Source: Methanobacteriaceae archaeon
GTDB lineage: Archaea > Methanobacteriota > Methanobacteria > Methanobacteriales > Methanobacteriaceae
NCBI GenBank assembly: GCA_017883605.1
Contig: JADGNH010000007.1
Span: 1-28,077 of the forward strand
Reading direction: 5' to 3'
Length of the DNA stretch: 28,077 nucleotides
Position numbers and translations under genes: made by a program. Numbering within the stretch: the first letter of the stretch is position 1; every line of letters begins with the position of its first letter. This document shows positions 14,659 through 23,504 of the stretch, piece after piece. The notes under the pieces were generated by a model. It saw only the letters and a list, made by a program, of their open reading frames with translations, had not been told where the DNA came from and made no database searches.

Positions 14659-16072
14659 ATCTTTTACATCCTTCCTCTATTCCAGACATCATCTTCAACT
14701 TTAATTCATCGTAATTGGTTATAGCCCCGGGACCCACGTGTAGAATGGTGTCCCCAGGATGTGAATGTTTAATAGAAAGTTTTCCAGCAGTTTTCATGTC
14801 CTCAACAGGAATTTTAAGCGCATCTGAATTTTTAACCCCTTCTAGTACTTCACGGGCCGCATCACTATTTAGTATGCCAGTTGTTTCATTGTATCCGCTG
14901 GATATTATTACTTTGGCATATCTGCCCAGTATGCTTCCAATTTCATATTTATCCCGAGGGGTGGTACTGTCAGGGTTGTCCACCAAAATCACTAAATCAC
15001 GCCCTGAAAACTGTTCTAAAGTGGAAACAAGTCCTTGAGGGACAAATGCAGCATCAAAATGTACTTCTCTCCCGCAGTAGTTCCCTATATATTCCATGTG
15101 CCCGGGAATCCCATTAAAGCTACTTAGTCCTTTTTTTATAGAAGCTTCATTTAAACCGTACGATAGAGCTACTGTTGCAGCTGCCACTGAATTTTCAAAA
15201 TAATATCCCTTTAGTTTAAAATCATTTTCAAATTCACCGCTTCTTTGATCCACCTGGTAGCTGATCCTGATCTGATTATTTTCAAGGCAGCCTGAAACAT
15301 TGCAAGAACCGTTTTCTGCACAGTAGAATATTACATCATTCCGCACCGGATCTAGAATTTCTTTGCACTTGGTGCTGGAAATAAGAATCTCGCTGGAATC
15401 TGTTATAAACAGCTTGCGTTCTATGTACTTTTCCAGGGAGTTATCGAATTCAGAGAGATGCTCTGGATAGATGTTGGTTAAAACACCTATTTTCAGATGG
15501 ACTTTTGACATTAATCTGGAAGTGCCGTGTGGAAGTTCCAGCACTGCAATATCGTTTTTAAGATGTTCACCGTTTACTATGCCTTCTACAATAACTTCAC
15601 TTAGAAGGTTTCCATTGCGGGAGGAACAGGCCCATACCTTATATCCGGAGCTTCTGAAGATATGGGATATTATATGGGTAGTACTGGTTTTACCCAGCGT
15701 TCCGGTTATTCCGATGACATCTATCTCAATTGATTCATCTACAATTTGAGATATGTCCCTATGCCTAATTAGTTTCAAACCTTTTTCATCCAAAATTTTC
15801 CGCACTGGTGAATCTTCTGGTATGGTGGGGGATATGTAAGCTGAATCCAGATTTTCAAAAGTTGAATCCTGAGATCTAAATTTTTGTGGAGTATCAGGCC
15901 CTAAATGAAGCCTTACACCTTCTTTTTCCATCTTAAGCAATGTTTCTCTCACTTTCTCTGGAAATTCTTCCAGTTTTTTCTGGTCTATAATCTGGACCTG
16001 GTGTCCCCCGTAATTTAGAATTCTGGCTGCGGGACGCCCAGCATTACCTGCACCTATCACTATACAATTCAT
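14651..16072 (-). CDS. Mur ligase family protein with non-canonical active-site motifs
   Basis: A 473-residue Mur-ligase relative in the pseudomurein cluster. The N terminus is a clear dinucleotide/UDP-type Rossmann domain (MNCIVIGAGNAGRPAARILNYGG). The central P-loop reads GTLGKTSTT (124-132), with Leu where the family has Asn (GTNGKTT). LELPHGTSRLM replaces LEVSSFQL, NIYPEHLSEF replaces NITPDHLDRH, and the candidate carbamylated lysine survives in YIERKLFI. In the C-terminal domain the usual DYAHNP reads DAAFVPQG. Either the substrate differs or this is a pseudo-enzyme subunit of the adjacent ligase, with which it is translationally coupled (8-nt overlap). A strong TATA box lies about 250 bp upstream, leaving a long leader. 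Confidence 0.82.
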   Translation of the reverse strand: MNCIVIGAGNAGRPAARILNYGGHQVQIIDQKKLEEFPEKVRETLLKMEKEGVRLHLGPDTPQKFRSQDSTFENLDSAYISPTIPEDSPVRKILDEKGLKLIRHRDISQIVDESIEIDVIGITGTLGKTSTTHIISHIFRSSGYKVWACSSRNGNLLSEVIVEGIVNGEHLKNDIAVLELPHGTSRLMSKVHLKIGVLTNIYPEHLSEFDNSLEKYIERKLFITDSSEILISSTKCKEILDPVRNDVIFYCAENGSCNVSGCLENNQIRISYQVDQRSGEFENDFKLKGYYFENSVAAATVALSYGLNEASIKKGLSSFNGIPGHMEYIGNYCGREVHFDAAFVPQGLVSTLEQFSGRDLVILVDNPDSTTPRDKYEIGSILGRYAKVIISSGYNETTGILNSDAAREVLEGVKNSDALKIPVEDMKTAGKLSIKHSHPGDTILHVGPGAITNYDELKLKMMSGIEEGCKRYG

Positions 16073-16505
16073 ATTAAGCTCTCAGACTATGAGTTTATTA
16101 AATTTGTGATATTTTGTGGTTTAATTTTATTAGTTTTGATATTTAGTGGTTTTAATCTTATTAAAAGGATTTTAATAAATTTAATTATAGAATTTACCAA
16201 AGGGAGCTATTAATAAGATTATTAAAGGAATTTATTTATTAAGAAGTATTTTGCCTTTAAATTTTTATTATAGGAACGTTAATATTAAAAATAGTGAATT
16301 ATAACTGAGATATAATTATTATTGCTATATATAAACATTATAAAAAGTATTAATATCACTAATTCTGCTATTTAATATCCTTATTCTTTTTTCTGGTATT
16401 TAATATAGTTGTTGTTTGATTTCTTATTTGAATTAATAAAATAATCTATTGAATCATTTTAAAATTCAACTGTTAATACCATCTTTAAAAAATTTCAAAT
16501 CTAAA
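16073..16505 (-). promoter_or_regulatory. 433-bp AT-rich gap inside the Mur cluster, with a distal promoter
   Basis: No open frame is visible. On the minus strand TTTATATATAG (16325-16335) is a near-ideal archaeal TATA box, which would start transcription near 16300 and give a roughly 230-nt leader to the Mur ligase at 16072. Nearer the gene, an imperfect tandem duplication (GATATTTTGTGGTTTAATTTT / GATATTTAGTGGTTTTAATCTT, about 16108-16162) is seen. I see no recognisable riboswitch or C/D box. Confidence 0.45.
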
Positions 16506-17930
16506 TTAATCTTCAATTTTCTTTAAAACTTTCTCCGCAGGATCCATTCCCTGGGCGCCGATTAAAAGGATAGTATCCCATTCGTTGGCGGATTCCAGGG
16601 CATATTTCAGGGCTTCACAGAGATTTTCGTGGAAAATGTAGTTTACCTTATTTTTTTCAACGGTTTTTATAAAAACTTCCTTTTCAGATGCTTTCACCAG
16701 GTTGGCGTGGTCCACTACCTCCGCGCTGCTGGTGATAATAAGCAGGTGATCAACACCTTCCAATCCCTCTACCACAGCATTAGCATTCACCTGGTTAATA
16801 GGTTCTCCACGAGAACCTCGAATGGCTGATACAACCAGGAGCTTTCCTTTAGTCAATTGTGAGGTGCTTTTTATGGTGGCCAGTATTCCTTCAGGATTAT
16901 GGGCAAAGTCGTCTATAATCAGCGGTTTCCTGCGGAGCAGTGTAAACCTCCGATCCAGTGGTTTATAGGATGAAACAGCCTTCTTGATAATAAATGGTTC
17001 AATTCCCAATTCCATAGTCGCTTCTATGGCTGCCATGGTGTTCTGGATAAAATGGATACTTTTAAATGGAAGTTCGTCCTTTTCCATGAATATTTTTCCC
17101 CGGTAATATATGCCATCTTCCTGGAGCTCCAGATGGGATCCTGTACCGTAGAAAACAGCCGACGCACTGCTGGTTAAAAATTTCTCCATCTTCCTTATCA
17201 GAGGATCATCAGAGTTTAACACAACATAATCTCCGTTAAACACTTTAACTGCCCCGGATATTTCTTCAAATGCTTCTTCAACCGAATTCACCAGACCTAT
17301 ATGGTCCAATGAAACGTTGGTCAGCACCAGAATATCTGGATCAATTGCAGAGGTCATGATCTGGGCGTGGTCTTTCATAATCCGTTCCATCCAGCCCTGG
17401 ACTTCAGAGACCTCCAGAACCATGGCTTCAATCTTTTCCGGAAATTCTGCAATTTGTTTAGCCACCATGGGGTCTATTAGTGTATTAAACTCGGATTTTG
17501 AGTCTGTGTTAGTGTAGGTGGTGTAACCAGCTTCTTTCAAGATGCTGTAGATAAGGTGGGTTGTGGTGGATTTACCATTGGTACCGGTTACTACGATGCG
17601 CAGCGCGTATCTGGCAAAATTTTCAACGGCCCAGCTCAAAGCAAATGCATTGGCCAGTTCTATCTTTTCAGTTACTATGAGGGGTATTTTGAATTTTTTT
17701 GCGGCTTCCAATGCATTTCCCCGGGGGTTTTGGGTTACTACACACGAAACTTCTTTTTTGGCTGCAATTTCCATACCCTTCTCATCTATCCAGTGCCTTA
17801 TTACCACATCTCCCTTTTTCGCATCTTTTAAGATGTTGAATATGCCGGTTATCTTTTTTTCAGATCCTTTAAGATTTCCATTTAATTGTTCTGCCAGTTG
17901 GGATGTGGTAATTTCTTTGATCCTACTCAT
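16506..17930 (-). CDS. MurE-like ligase (pseudomurein peptide synthesis)
   Basis: A 474-residue Mur ligase of MurE layout. The N-terminal substrate domain begins ITTSQLAEQLNGNL and contains the MurE-like pattern of two short repeats (DVVIRHWIDEKGMEIAAKK, SCVVTQNP). The central ATPase has TGTNGKSTT (115-123), LEVSEVQ and TNVSLDHIG. The C-terminal domain contains DDFAHNPEG (340-348) and IRGSRGEP. It should ligate an amino acid to a nucleotide-bound peptide precursor. Pseudomurein peptides contain Lys, Ala and Glu, and the residue added here is not readable from sequence. It is transcribed after the MraY-like gene with a 74-bp gap holding an imperfect repeat of AGCTTAAATTT. The start ATG at 17930 follows AAGGAGACAATAAGTTCC, a plausible ribosome site. 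Confidence 0.9.
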   Translation of the reverse strand: MSRIKEITTSQLAEQLNGNLKGSEKKITGIFNILKDAKKGDVVIRHWIDEKGMEIAAKKEVSCVVTQNPRGNALEAAKKFKIPLIVTEKIELANAFALSWAVENFARYALRIVVTGTNGKSTTTHLIYSILKEAGYTTYTNTDSKSEFNTLIDPMVAKQIAEFPEKIEAMVLEVSEVQGWMERIMKDHAQIMTSAIDPDILVLTNVSLDHIGLVNSVEEAFEEISGAVKVFNGDYVVLNSDDPLIRKMEKFLTSSASAVFYGTGSHLELQEDGIYYRGKIFMEKDELPFKSIHFIQNTMAAIEATMELGIEPFIIKKAVSSYKPLDRRFTLLRRKPLIIDDFAHNPEGILATIKSTSQLTKGKLLVVSAIRGSRGEPINQVNANAVVEGLEGVDHLLIITSSAEVVDHANLVKASEKEVFIKTVEKNKVNYIFHENLCEALKYALESANEWDTILLIGAQGMDPAEKVLKKIED

Positions 17931-18004
17931 GGAACTTATTGTCTCCTTAGAATAGCTTAAATTTTACTCTTAATAAATAGCTTAAATTTGTCTCCTAAAA
18001 TAGT

Positions 18005-19087
18005 TTAAAATAGCTTATAAAAGAAAATAGCTGCTGTACATATAAGGATAGTTATAACCCAGTAAAGGATTATTATTTTCTTTTCTGACAAACCTTTGTG
18101 TTGAAGGGTATGATGGAGTGGTTCAACTGGTAATTTTATGATATGGGCTCGGTGAAGTAAGCTCACTATAACTGAGAGTATGGGTATGGCCAGAGCTATC
18201 ACCGCGAAGTAGATTATGTCCCCTAAAAATGCTGCAGTGATGTAACCAGCTCCCAGAGCAAATGAACCGGTATCTCCCATGAATATGGATGCAGGATACC
18301 TGTTGAAGACCAGGAAACCGAAGCATAATCCAGATATGGCTATGAATGTGATGGAACCTTCCAGGTTTCCAGTGGTGTAGGAGAAAATGGCACAGGCAGA
18401 GGAGGATATGGCTAAAATACCGGCAGCCAGGCCGTCCAGCCCATCAATAAGGTTCACTGCATTTATGGATCCAATTATCCCAAATATAACTACGGGTATG
18501 ATTAATAGTCCTGCATTGAATCCCAGTACGCTAGTGCTGACTGCTCCTGATACTATTAGGAAGACTGAGATTAAAATTTGGGCAAATATTTTTTCCCTCT
18601 CTTTAACCTCATTTTTTATGGGGACCTCACCAATAATCTTTAGTTTTTCATCTTTCAGGAGGTTTTTCAGGTCTTTTTTTGCCTGCGGAGTGGTTACCCG
18701 AGCTTCTTCACCGGGTTGGAGTGTTAGTCTGCCGATGGGCACGGGCTGAGAAACTATGTTACGCACCAATTTTTGGACGTACTTTATTTTAAGACCGATA
18801 AGGTCATCCATCAGGCCCACCAGACCCGCAGTGGCCATGATCATGGCGGTTAAAATTAGATTGTTGTGGTTGGAATACCCAAAGTAGAAAAATGAGACAA
18901 AAAGGATACCTAAAAGAAATGCAATACCCCCCATGGTGGGGGTGCCTGTTTTATGGCGGTGTTCGCTTACAATGGGGCTGTCCCTTATATCTGCATCTCT
19001 GAGTATCTTTCTCACGAAGAAAGTGAAAAAGATAGTGGATAAGAATGCAAGAATAAATATAAACATGATCAGTTGAATGCTATTCAA
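18005..19087 (-). CDS. mraY: MraY-family glycosyl-phosphate transferase
   Basis: A 360-residue polytopic enzyme of the MraY/WecA family that moves a phospho-sugar(-peptide) from UDP to a polyprenyl phosphate in the cytoplasmic membrane, the first lipid step of wall synthesis. It has about ten membrane helices. Signature sites are HRHKTGTPTMGG (43-54), the Mg-binding DD (94-95), NAVNLIDGLDGLAAG (209-223), FMGDTGS (269-275) and the His-rich loop EPLHHTLQHKG (322-332). Unusually, a charged insert of about 60 residues (roughly 105-167) follows the first cytoplasmic loop, where bacterial MraY has only a short link. It likely transfers a pseudomurein precursor. The start ATG at 19087 lies near AGGTGAT, and a 23-bp tandem duplication is immediately upstream. 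Confidence 0.9.
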   Translation of the reverse strand: MNSIQLIMFIFILAFLSTIFFTFFVRKILRDADIRDSPIVSEHRHKTGTPTMGGIAFLLGILFVSFFYFGYSNHNNLILTAMIMATAGLVGLMDDLIGLKIKYVQKLVRNIVSQPVPIGRLTLQPGEEARVTTPQAKKDLKNLLKDEKLKIIGEVPIKNEVKEREKIFAQILISVFLIVSGAVSTSVLGFNAGLLIIPVVIFGIIGSINAVNLIDGLDGLAAGILAISSSACAIFSYTTGNLEGSITFIAISGLCFGFLVFNRYPASIFMGDTGSFALGAGYITAAFLGDIIYFAVIALAIPILSVIVSLLHRAHIIKLPVEPLHHTLQHKGLSEKKIIILYWVITILICTAAIFFYKLF

Positions 19088-19096
19088 TAAATCACC

Positions 19097-19142
19097 TTTG
19101 CTTCAATATGTCTTCAATTTTTGCTTCAATATGTCTTCAATT
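19097..19142. repeat. 23-bp tandem duplication upstream of mraY
   Basis: The unit containing TTTGCTTCAATATGTCTTCA occurs at 19097-19119 and 19120-19142, directly before the ribosome site of the MraY-like gene. A second, separate duplication of ATTTTGAATTAAAT is at 19293-19306 and 19307-19320. The remaining spacer to 19358 is AT-rich with no open frame. Confidence 0.93.
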
Positions 19143-19358
19143 TTTTTATTATTTTGAATAATTATTTTGTCGTTGAATACTTTAATTTGTTGTTGATACA
19201 TTAATAAATAAATTATAAAGTTGTAAATTTTTAAGGTTATGATCTCTTTAATTTAAGGTTTTTGATTTAAAATGGTTTATTTGATTAAATTTATTTTGAA
19301 TTAAATATTTTGAATTAAATAATATTTGTAAACTTTTAATTTGTTCTTTCTATTTATT

Positions 19359-20519
19359 TTAATGGCCATTATAATCTATTTTAAGATTTTTGGCAGTTTT
19401 AAAAGCTTCACTTTCATTTAGCCCTCTTATGGTTATTCTCTGGAAATGTTCTGGCCCGTGGATAATCCAACCATTGTCTCCGGAAAAATCTCTAAATTTA
19501 AAGTTATTCCTGGTCGTATCGTAATCTCCTACCGGTATCTCAAGTGCTGAATACTCAGTCATCTTTTTTTTAACTTTACTTGCCTTCCAACTGCCTGATG
19601 CCATATCAACCAGCTGTTGCAGGGTATTTATATTGGAAGAAGCGTTGGTTATGTAGCGGGTCCCGCTGGGCCTTACATTTATTTCTATTACATAATTCTG
19701 CCCGGTTTCTTTATGGAATATAAGGTCAATGTCTGCAGTTCCCTCTATTTCGAGAAGATTGGCAATTTTATCTGCAATTTCTCTTATTTTATAGTTATTC
19801 TGGTGGTTACCAATACCATCTATTCTTAAGGGAGCTTTTTTAATTTTATCCAGGGGATGGATGCCTTCCAGTGTTGTTTTTCCCTTGTCAATAGGTACTA
19901 AGGGTACAGACCTTTTTTTCCACCTCAATACTTCCACTGATATTTCCGTTCCACACACAAACTCCTCAGCCATACCTTCTTTAAATTCATCGAAGTATTT
20001 CTGGATATCAATCTTATTAGAAACAATTTTTATCCCTGATCCTCCCTGACCCTGAGCATGTTTAAATACCAGAGGTGTTTTACCCTTTAAATTTTCTTCA
20101 AACATCTTTAAGTTAGCTTTAAATGTCTTTAAGTTATTTATTTTACTGAATTTAGGTGTTCTTATATTATTATTAAGGAAGAATTCTTTGGTCTTTATTT
20201 TATCCGTGGAAATGGAAGCTGCTTCCACACTGGAAGCCACCACTGGTAATCCGTGGTTTCCCTCCAAATCCTCCTTCATTTGGGCCACTTCTTTTAGCGG
20301 ACCGTCCACTCCCATAAGGGGCACCACGGCATCCACATCTTCTTTCAGGGCAATTTCTTGTGGTCCCCCCATACCCCTGGAAACCAGGTAGTGAGTGTCA
20401 GCCAGCTTCAAATTAGGAGATTTGGGGTTAGATTCAGTTAAAATGGTGGTAATACCCTGTTTTTTGGTGTAAAGCGCGATATCGTCAAATAATCTCGCAC
20501 CTATAAAAAGAATCTTCAT
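19359..20519 (-). CDS. CarB-like ATP-grasp enzyme of the pseudomurein cluster
   Basis: A 386-residue ATP-grasp protein related to the carbamoyl-phosphate synthase large subunit but only about a third of its length. It starts MKILFIGARLFDDIALY (pre-ATP-grasp domain) and has DAVVPLMGVDGPL, the ATP loop FKHAQGQGGSGIKI, and the metal-binding EINVRPSGTRY near the C-terminal third. ATP-grasp enzymes of this kind join a carboxylate to an amine through an acyl phosphate. CarB-like members are known to lie in pseudomurein gene clusters, and position just upstream of mraY fits that. The reaction is unknown. I chose the ATG at 20519, with AGTGAT four nt upstream, over the GTG at 20528. A TATA-like TTTAATATAAA at about 20540 suggests a very short leader. 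Confidence 0.85.
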   Translation of the reverse strand: MKILFIGARLFDDIALYTKKQGITTILTESNPKSPNLKLADTHYLVSRGMGGPQEIALKEDVDAVVPLMGVDGPLKEVAQMKEDLEGNHGLPVVASSVEAASISTDKIKTKEFFLNNNIRTPKFSKINNLKTFKANLKMFEENLKGKTPLVFKHAQGQGGSGIKIVSNKIDIQKYFDEFKEGMAEEFVCGTEISVEVLRWKKRSVPLVPIDKGKTTLEGIHPLDKIKKAPLRIDGIGNHQNNYKIREIADKIANLLEIEGTADIDLIFHKETGQNYVIEINVRPSGTRYITNASSNINTLQQLVDMASGSWKASKVKKKMTEYSALEIPVGDYDTTRNNFKFRDFSGDNGWIIHGPEHFQRITIRGLNESEAFKTAKNLKIDYNGH

Positions 20520-20931
20520 ATTTATCACTGGAGAAATTGTTTATATTAAAATGTTGGTTTAATTTATTTGTTGATAATCACCTAGTAATTAGATTGAGAA
20601 AATCATTAAATTTTAAGAAATCATTAAATTAGTTTAAGAGATTAAGAAATCATTAAATTAGTTTAAGAGAGGTTTTATTTAATCGATGTTTTATAGAATC
20701 TTAAAAATTCACCTTAAAATTACAAGGTATCAAATCGTATTAATATTCAATTTTATAAAAAAATAACACGGTTTTATTGATTAGAATGATGCGGGTTGAT
20801 TAAAATAATAGAAAAATTATTCACGATTTTTAATACTAAAAGTGTTTTATTTGCTTAAAGATTCAAGAATCAAAATAAAAAATTAATTGAAGTAGATTAT
20901 TTTCAAATTCTACTCCAAAACTCAATATGGA
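20520..20931. other. 412-bp AT-rich gap upstream of the pseudomurein operon
   Basis: Contains the 29-bp tandem duplication at 20613-20670, a degraded extra piece (AATCATTAAATT at about 20600), and a TATA candidate for the ATP-grasp gene near 20540. I see no open frame, RNA gene or C/D box. It separates the pseudomurein operon from the aquaporin operon on the same strand. Confidence 0.4.
20613..20670. repeat. 29-bp perfect tandem duplication
   Basis: The unit TTAAGAAATCATTAAATTAG followed by TTTAAGAGA occurs at 20613-20641 and 20642-20670 without mismatch, about 100 bp upstream of the ATP-grasp gene. It is the longest of the short duplications in the window. Confidence 0.95.
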
Positions 20932-21675
20932 TTAATCTTCCTTGGTCATGTACTGGTAGGCCAGAGCTGCTAGAACCGCTCCCAATATGGGTCCTATAAT
21001 GTATATTGGGAGGTATATCCATAAGTTAGTTCCTCCCAGTAATGTATCGCCCAGGTACGGTCCGAAGGTCCTTGCCGGGTTCAGCGAAGATCCTGAAATA
21101 TTTCCCAGGGTGGTTATTATTCCTGCAACTGTCAAACCTATTACAATACCTGCAAATCCTGGTGTCGCTCTTTTATCCACTGCAACCCCCATTATGGCCA
21201 GCATCAGGAGGAAAGTTCCAACTGTTTCTGCAACTAAAGCCTGTAAGTAGCCGATTGTGGGGAAGGGAGCTGTTGCACCGAGCCCGCCAACAGTAACTGC
21301 GTTCATTCCCACAACTGCGGCGAAGAGCAGGCTTGCAACAGATGCCCCTGCAAGCTGTGAAACAATGTAGGGCACCACGTCACGGCCGGGGAACTTTTTA
21401 ACGCTCCACAGGCCTATTGTGACTGCTGGATTTATGTGGCATCCCGATACATTACCCAGAGCGTAGATCGAAGCTGCAATTGCAAGGCCGAAGGCCAATC
21501 CTATGGCAAGCCAATCCCCAAGGCCACCCAGAGCCCCAATTCCTATGTTAAAGGTGTTGGGGAGCGCTGTTCCCTTGGTTATCATCAGTGTTATGGCAGC
21601 TGCCCCTGCACCCATGAAAACCAAGAAGAAGGTGCCTATAAACTCTGCAAGACACCTTTTTTGTATGTTTGCCAT
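20932..21675 (-). CDS. aqpM: AqpM-type aquaporin/aquaglyceroporin
   Basis: A 247-residue six-helix channel for water and small neutral solutes (the methanogen AqpM also passes glycerol and has been proposed to pass H2S-like molecules). Both pore half-helices carry intact NPA boxes: GCHINPAVTIGLW and SGSSLNPARTFGPYLGD, with the selectivity-filter arginine directly after the second. The helix-5 segment IVIGLTVAGIITTLGNISG matches AqpM, in which the usual water-channel histidine is replaced by isoleucine, widening the pore. The two halves show the expected internal repeat. The ATG at 21675 follows the DUF2180 stop with no gap, so the genes are co-translated. Confidence 0.95.
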   Translation of the reverse strand: MANIQKRCLAEFIGTFFLVFMGAGAAAITLMITKGTALPNTFNIGIGALGGLGDWLAIGLAFGLAIAASIYALGNVSGCHINPAVTIGLWSVKKFPGRDVVPYIVSQLAGASVASLLFAAVVGMNAVTVGGLGATAPFPTIGYLQALVAETVGTFLLMLAIMGVAVDKRATPGFAGIVIGLTVAGIITTLGNISGSSLNPARTFGPYLGDTLLGGTNLWIYLPIYIIGPILGAVLAALAYQYMTKED

Positions 21676-21885
21676 TTAACCACCTTCAAGTGCAGCGTAG
21701 CACTCAGGACAGAGTATCCTTGGTAGGGTCTTTTTAACCTTTTCAGATGGGAAGGGGTATCCGCCCTCCCACAAAGTTACGTCCTCCCTTATAACGTGGT
21801 CCATGCAGAGGCCCATTCCACATACTATGCATATTGCAACTGCTTCTGTGTCTTTTCCTTCCTTTGCGCAGATGTAACATTTCAT
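21676..21885 (-). CDS. DUF2180-like small zinc-binding protein
   Basis: A 69-residue cysteine-rich protein resembling DUF2180. CYICAKEG (C3, C6), CIVCGMGLCMDHV (C19, C22, C27, H30) and CPECYAAL (near the C terminus) give three cysteine knuckles that could bind two zinc ions in a treble-clef or B-box-like fold. No enzymatic motif is present. It has an AGGTGATAAA ribosome site, sits between the DUF2193 gene and aqpM on one strand, and abuts aqpM directly. Function unknown. Confidence 0.75.
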   Translation of the reverse strand: MKCYICAKEGKDTEAVAICIVCGMGLCMDHVIREDVTLWEGGYPFPSEKVKKTLPRILCPECYAALEGG

Positions 21886-21920
21886 TTTATCACCTGTCTA
21901 TAACTGACTCTTTCCACCGT

Positions 21921-23420
21921 TTATACAGATTCCTTCCATTGACAGTAAGAATGTCTGAAATCGATGAGAGCAGCTGACGCACAGTTTTTACAGACTCTTG
22001 CTGGTGATGCAGGATTTTCTTTATGGAGAGCTATGATATTGGTCATCAGAGTGGCGGTCACCGGTTCGCTGGTTAAGAGGCAGGGATAGTCAGCCAGCCT
22101 CATGAGGGATGAGAATCTGACGGAGATAGCACAGGCAGGGTATGCGTAACGTTGAGGGTTCATTATGACTTCATTTTTATGGATAGGCTCCAGGTCAACT
22201 TTAAATCCACCAACCAAGGGCTCTAATATTCCATTCGCACCGTTTTGCATTCTTCTTGCAGTATCGAGATATTTCCATCCCCGGTAGATCATATCCATGA
22301 AATCGGAGTTGTGGAGTTCTGCAGCTGCACCACGGGTGGGATAGAGCTGTACGTAGTTGTGGAATCTTTTGGTTAGGAGGTCAACTATAACGATGGCATT
22401 GAAACCGTCTAACTCCAGCATATATTCAGTTGCACATGCGGAGGCCCCTGTTGCCAGTGAAAGTATTTCATATTCACTTTTGAAACTATCAAGCGTATTT
22501 TTTAGCGTTGATTCTATTACATCCGTAGTGGCATCTATCACAGCCATTATAACATCGTCTTTACACATATTGTAGGTGGATTGGGATATGTGGTGGGATA
22601 TGTCTCCAACGCAGTAGGCAGGAACGGTAACTATATTTCCGTAGTGTACTCCATCATCTAAAGCTGCTTTAACTGTTTTCATCATTTTCTTTTGGTACTG
22701 GGACATATATTCCCTGACATCGAAGGAAGAATGGCCTAAGGAGTCCATGAGATCTGCTTGGGCATCTACTGGATTTTTATATATGTTTTTTATCATATCA
22801 ATTTCTTTTTCAAGAGCATCAGCCAGTGTGGTCCCCTTCTCTATTTCGTTTGAAAACACTTCCCCTAGGCCATAGGAGGTGTTCATACCCCAGGATTTTG
22901 AGGATAAAATGGCCTGTTTATGGGCTTCTGGAATGTCCACGGTTTTAAGTATCCTGTTCACCACGTTGCTGGTGCTTCCCGGCATCAATGCGAAATCAAC
23001 TACACAGGTAGGTCCGTAGAAACCCCCGTATCTCCTTACCACTTCAAGTCCAATCAGGGATTCTGCCTTTCCAACGGCATCTATGAATAGATCCATACTC
23101 TTTTTGAATTCATCGTCTTCATCATATAATATTTCCAGAATTGCCGGTGTCTGGTAATGTTCTACAAATGGGTCGTCTTCTGGTCTTACAGTTTTGGTGA
23201 GGCTATTAAGGATGTTGTAATGTGCTTTGACCGAATCAACATGTAAATCTATCACAGATTTACTCTGCCCATCCACCGCCTTCATGCCATCTACCACGTC
23301 CACATAGGCCTTGGTATCACTGATTTTAAATTTTTCTCCCCTATTTTTCTTAATGGTTTCTACATCTGCTTTTTGGGCCATTATTGCTTCATTTACCATC
23401 TTTTCATAAATTTCAGACAT
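21921..23420 (-). CDS. DUF2193-like protein of methanogens
   Basis: A 499-residue, mostly helical cytosolic protein that I take to be DUF2193, a family found in methanogens with no assigned function. Conserved-looking patches include RYGGFYGPTCVVDFALMPGSTSNV, SSKSWGMNTSYGLGEVFSN, PAYCVGDISHHISQSTYNM, LYPTRGAAAELHNSDFMD and the C-terminal PARVCKNCASAALIDFRHSYCQW. Cysteines and histidines are numerous (CVGDISHH, CKNC...C), so a metal or corrinoid site is possible but not shown. GGTGATAAA precedes the ATG. It heads an operon with the DUF2180 gene (36-bp gap) and aqpM. Confidence 0.75.
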   Translation of the reverse strand: MSEIYEKMVNEAIMAQKADVETIKKNRGEKFKISDTKAYVDVVDGMKAVDGQSKSVIDLHVDSVKAHYNILNSLTKTVRPEDDPFVEHYQTPAILEILYDEDDEFKKSMDLFIDAVGKAESLIGLEVVRRYGGFYGPTCVVDFALMPGSTSNVVNRILKTVDIPEAHKQAILSSKSWGMNTSYGLGEVFSNEIEKGTTLADALEKEIDMIKNIYKNPVDAQADLMDSLGHSSFDVREYMSQYQKKMMKTVKAALDDGVHYGNIVTVPAYCVGDISHHISQSTYNMCKDDVIMAVIDATTDVIESTLKNTLDSFKSEYEILSLATGASACATEYMLELDGFNAIVIVDLLTKRFHNYVQLYPTRGAAAELHNSDFMDMIYRGWKYLDTARRMQNGANGILEPLVGGFKVDLEPIHKNEVIMNPQRYAYPACAISVRFSSLMRLADYPCLLTSEPVTATLMTNIIALHKENPASPARVCKNCASAALIDFRHSYCQWKESV

Positions 23421-23504
23421 TTTATCACCAAACTTATTTATGAAGAATATTCTATAAGCATTTTTCGTTCAAATATTCATTTCCCGAGAAATTTGGAGGG
23501 TGAT

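Noticed and set aside
20783..20800. AATGATGCGGGTTGATT as C/C' boxes
   Set aside because: No D or D' CTGA boxes or terminal stem nearby.
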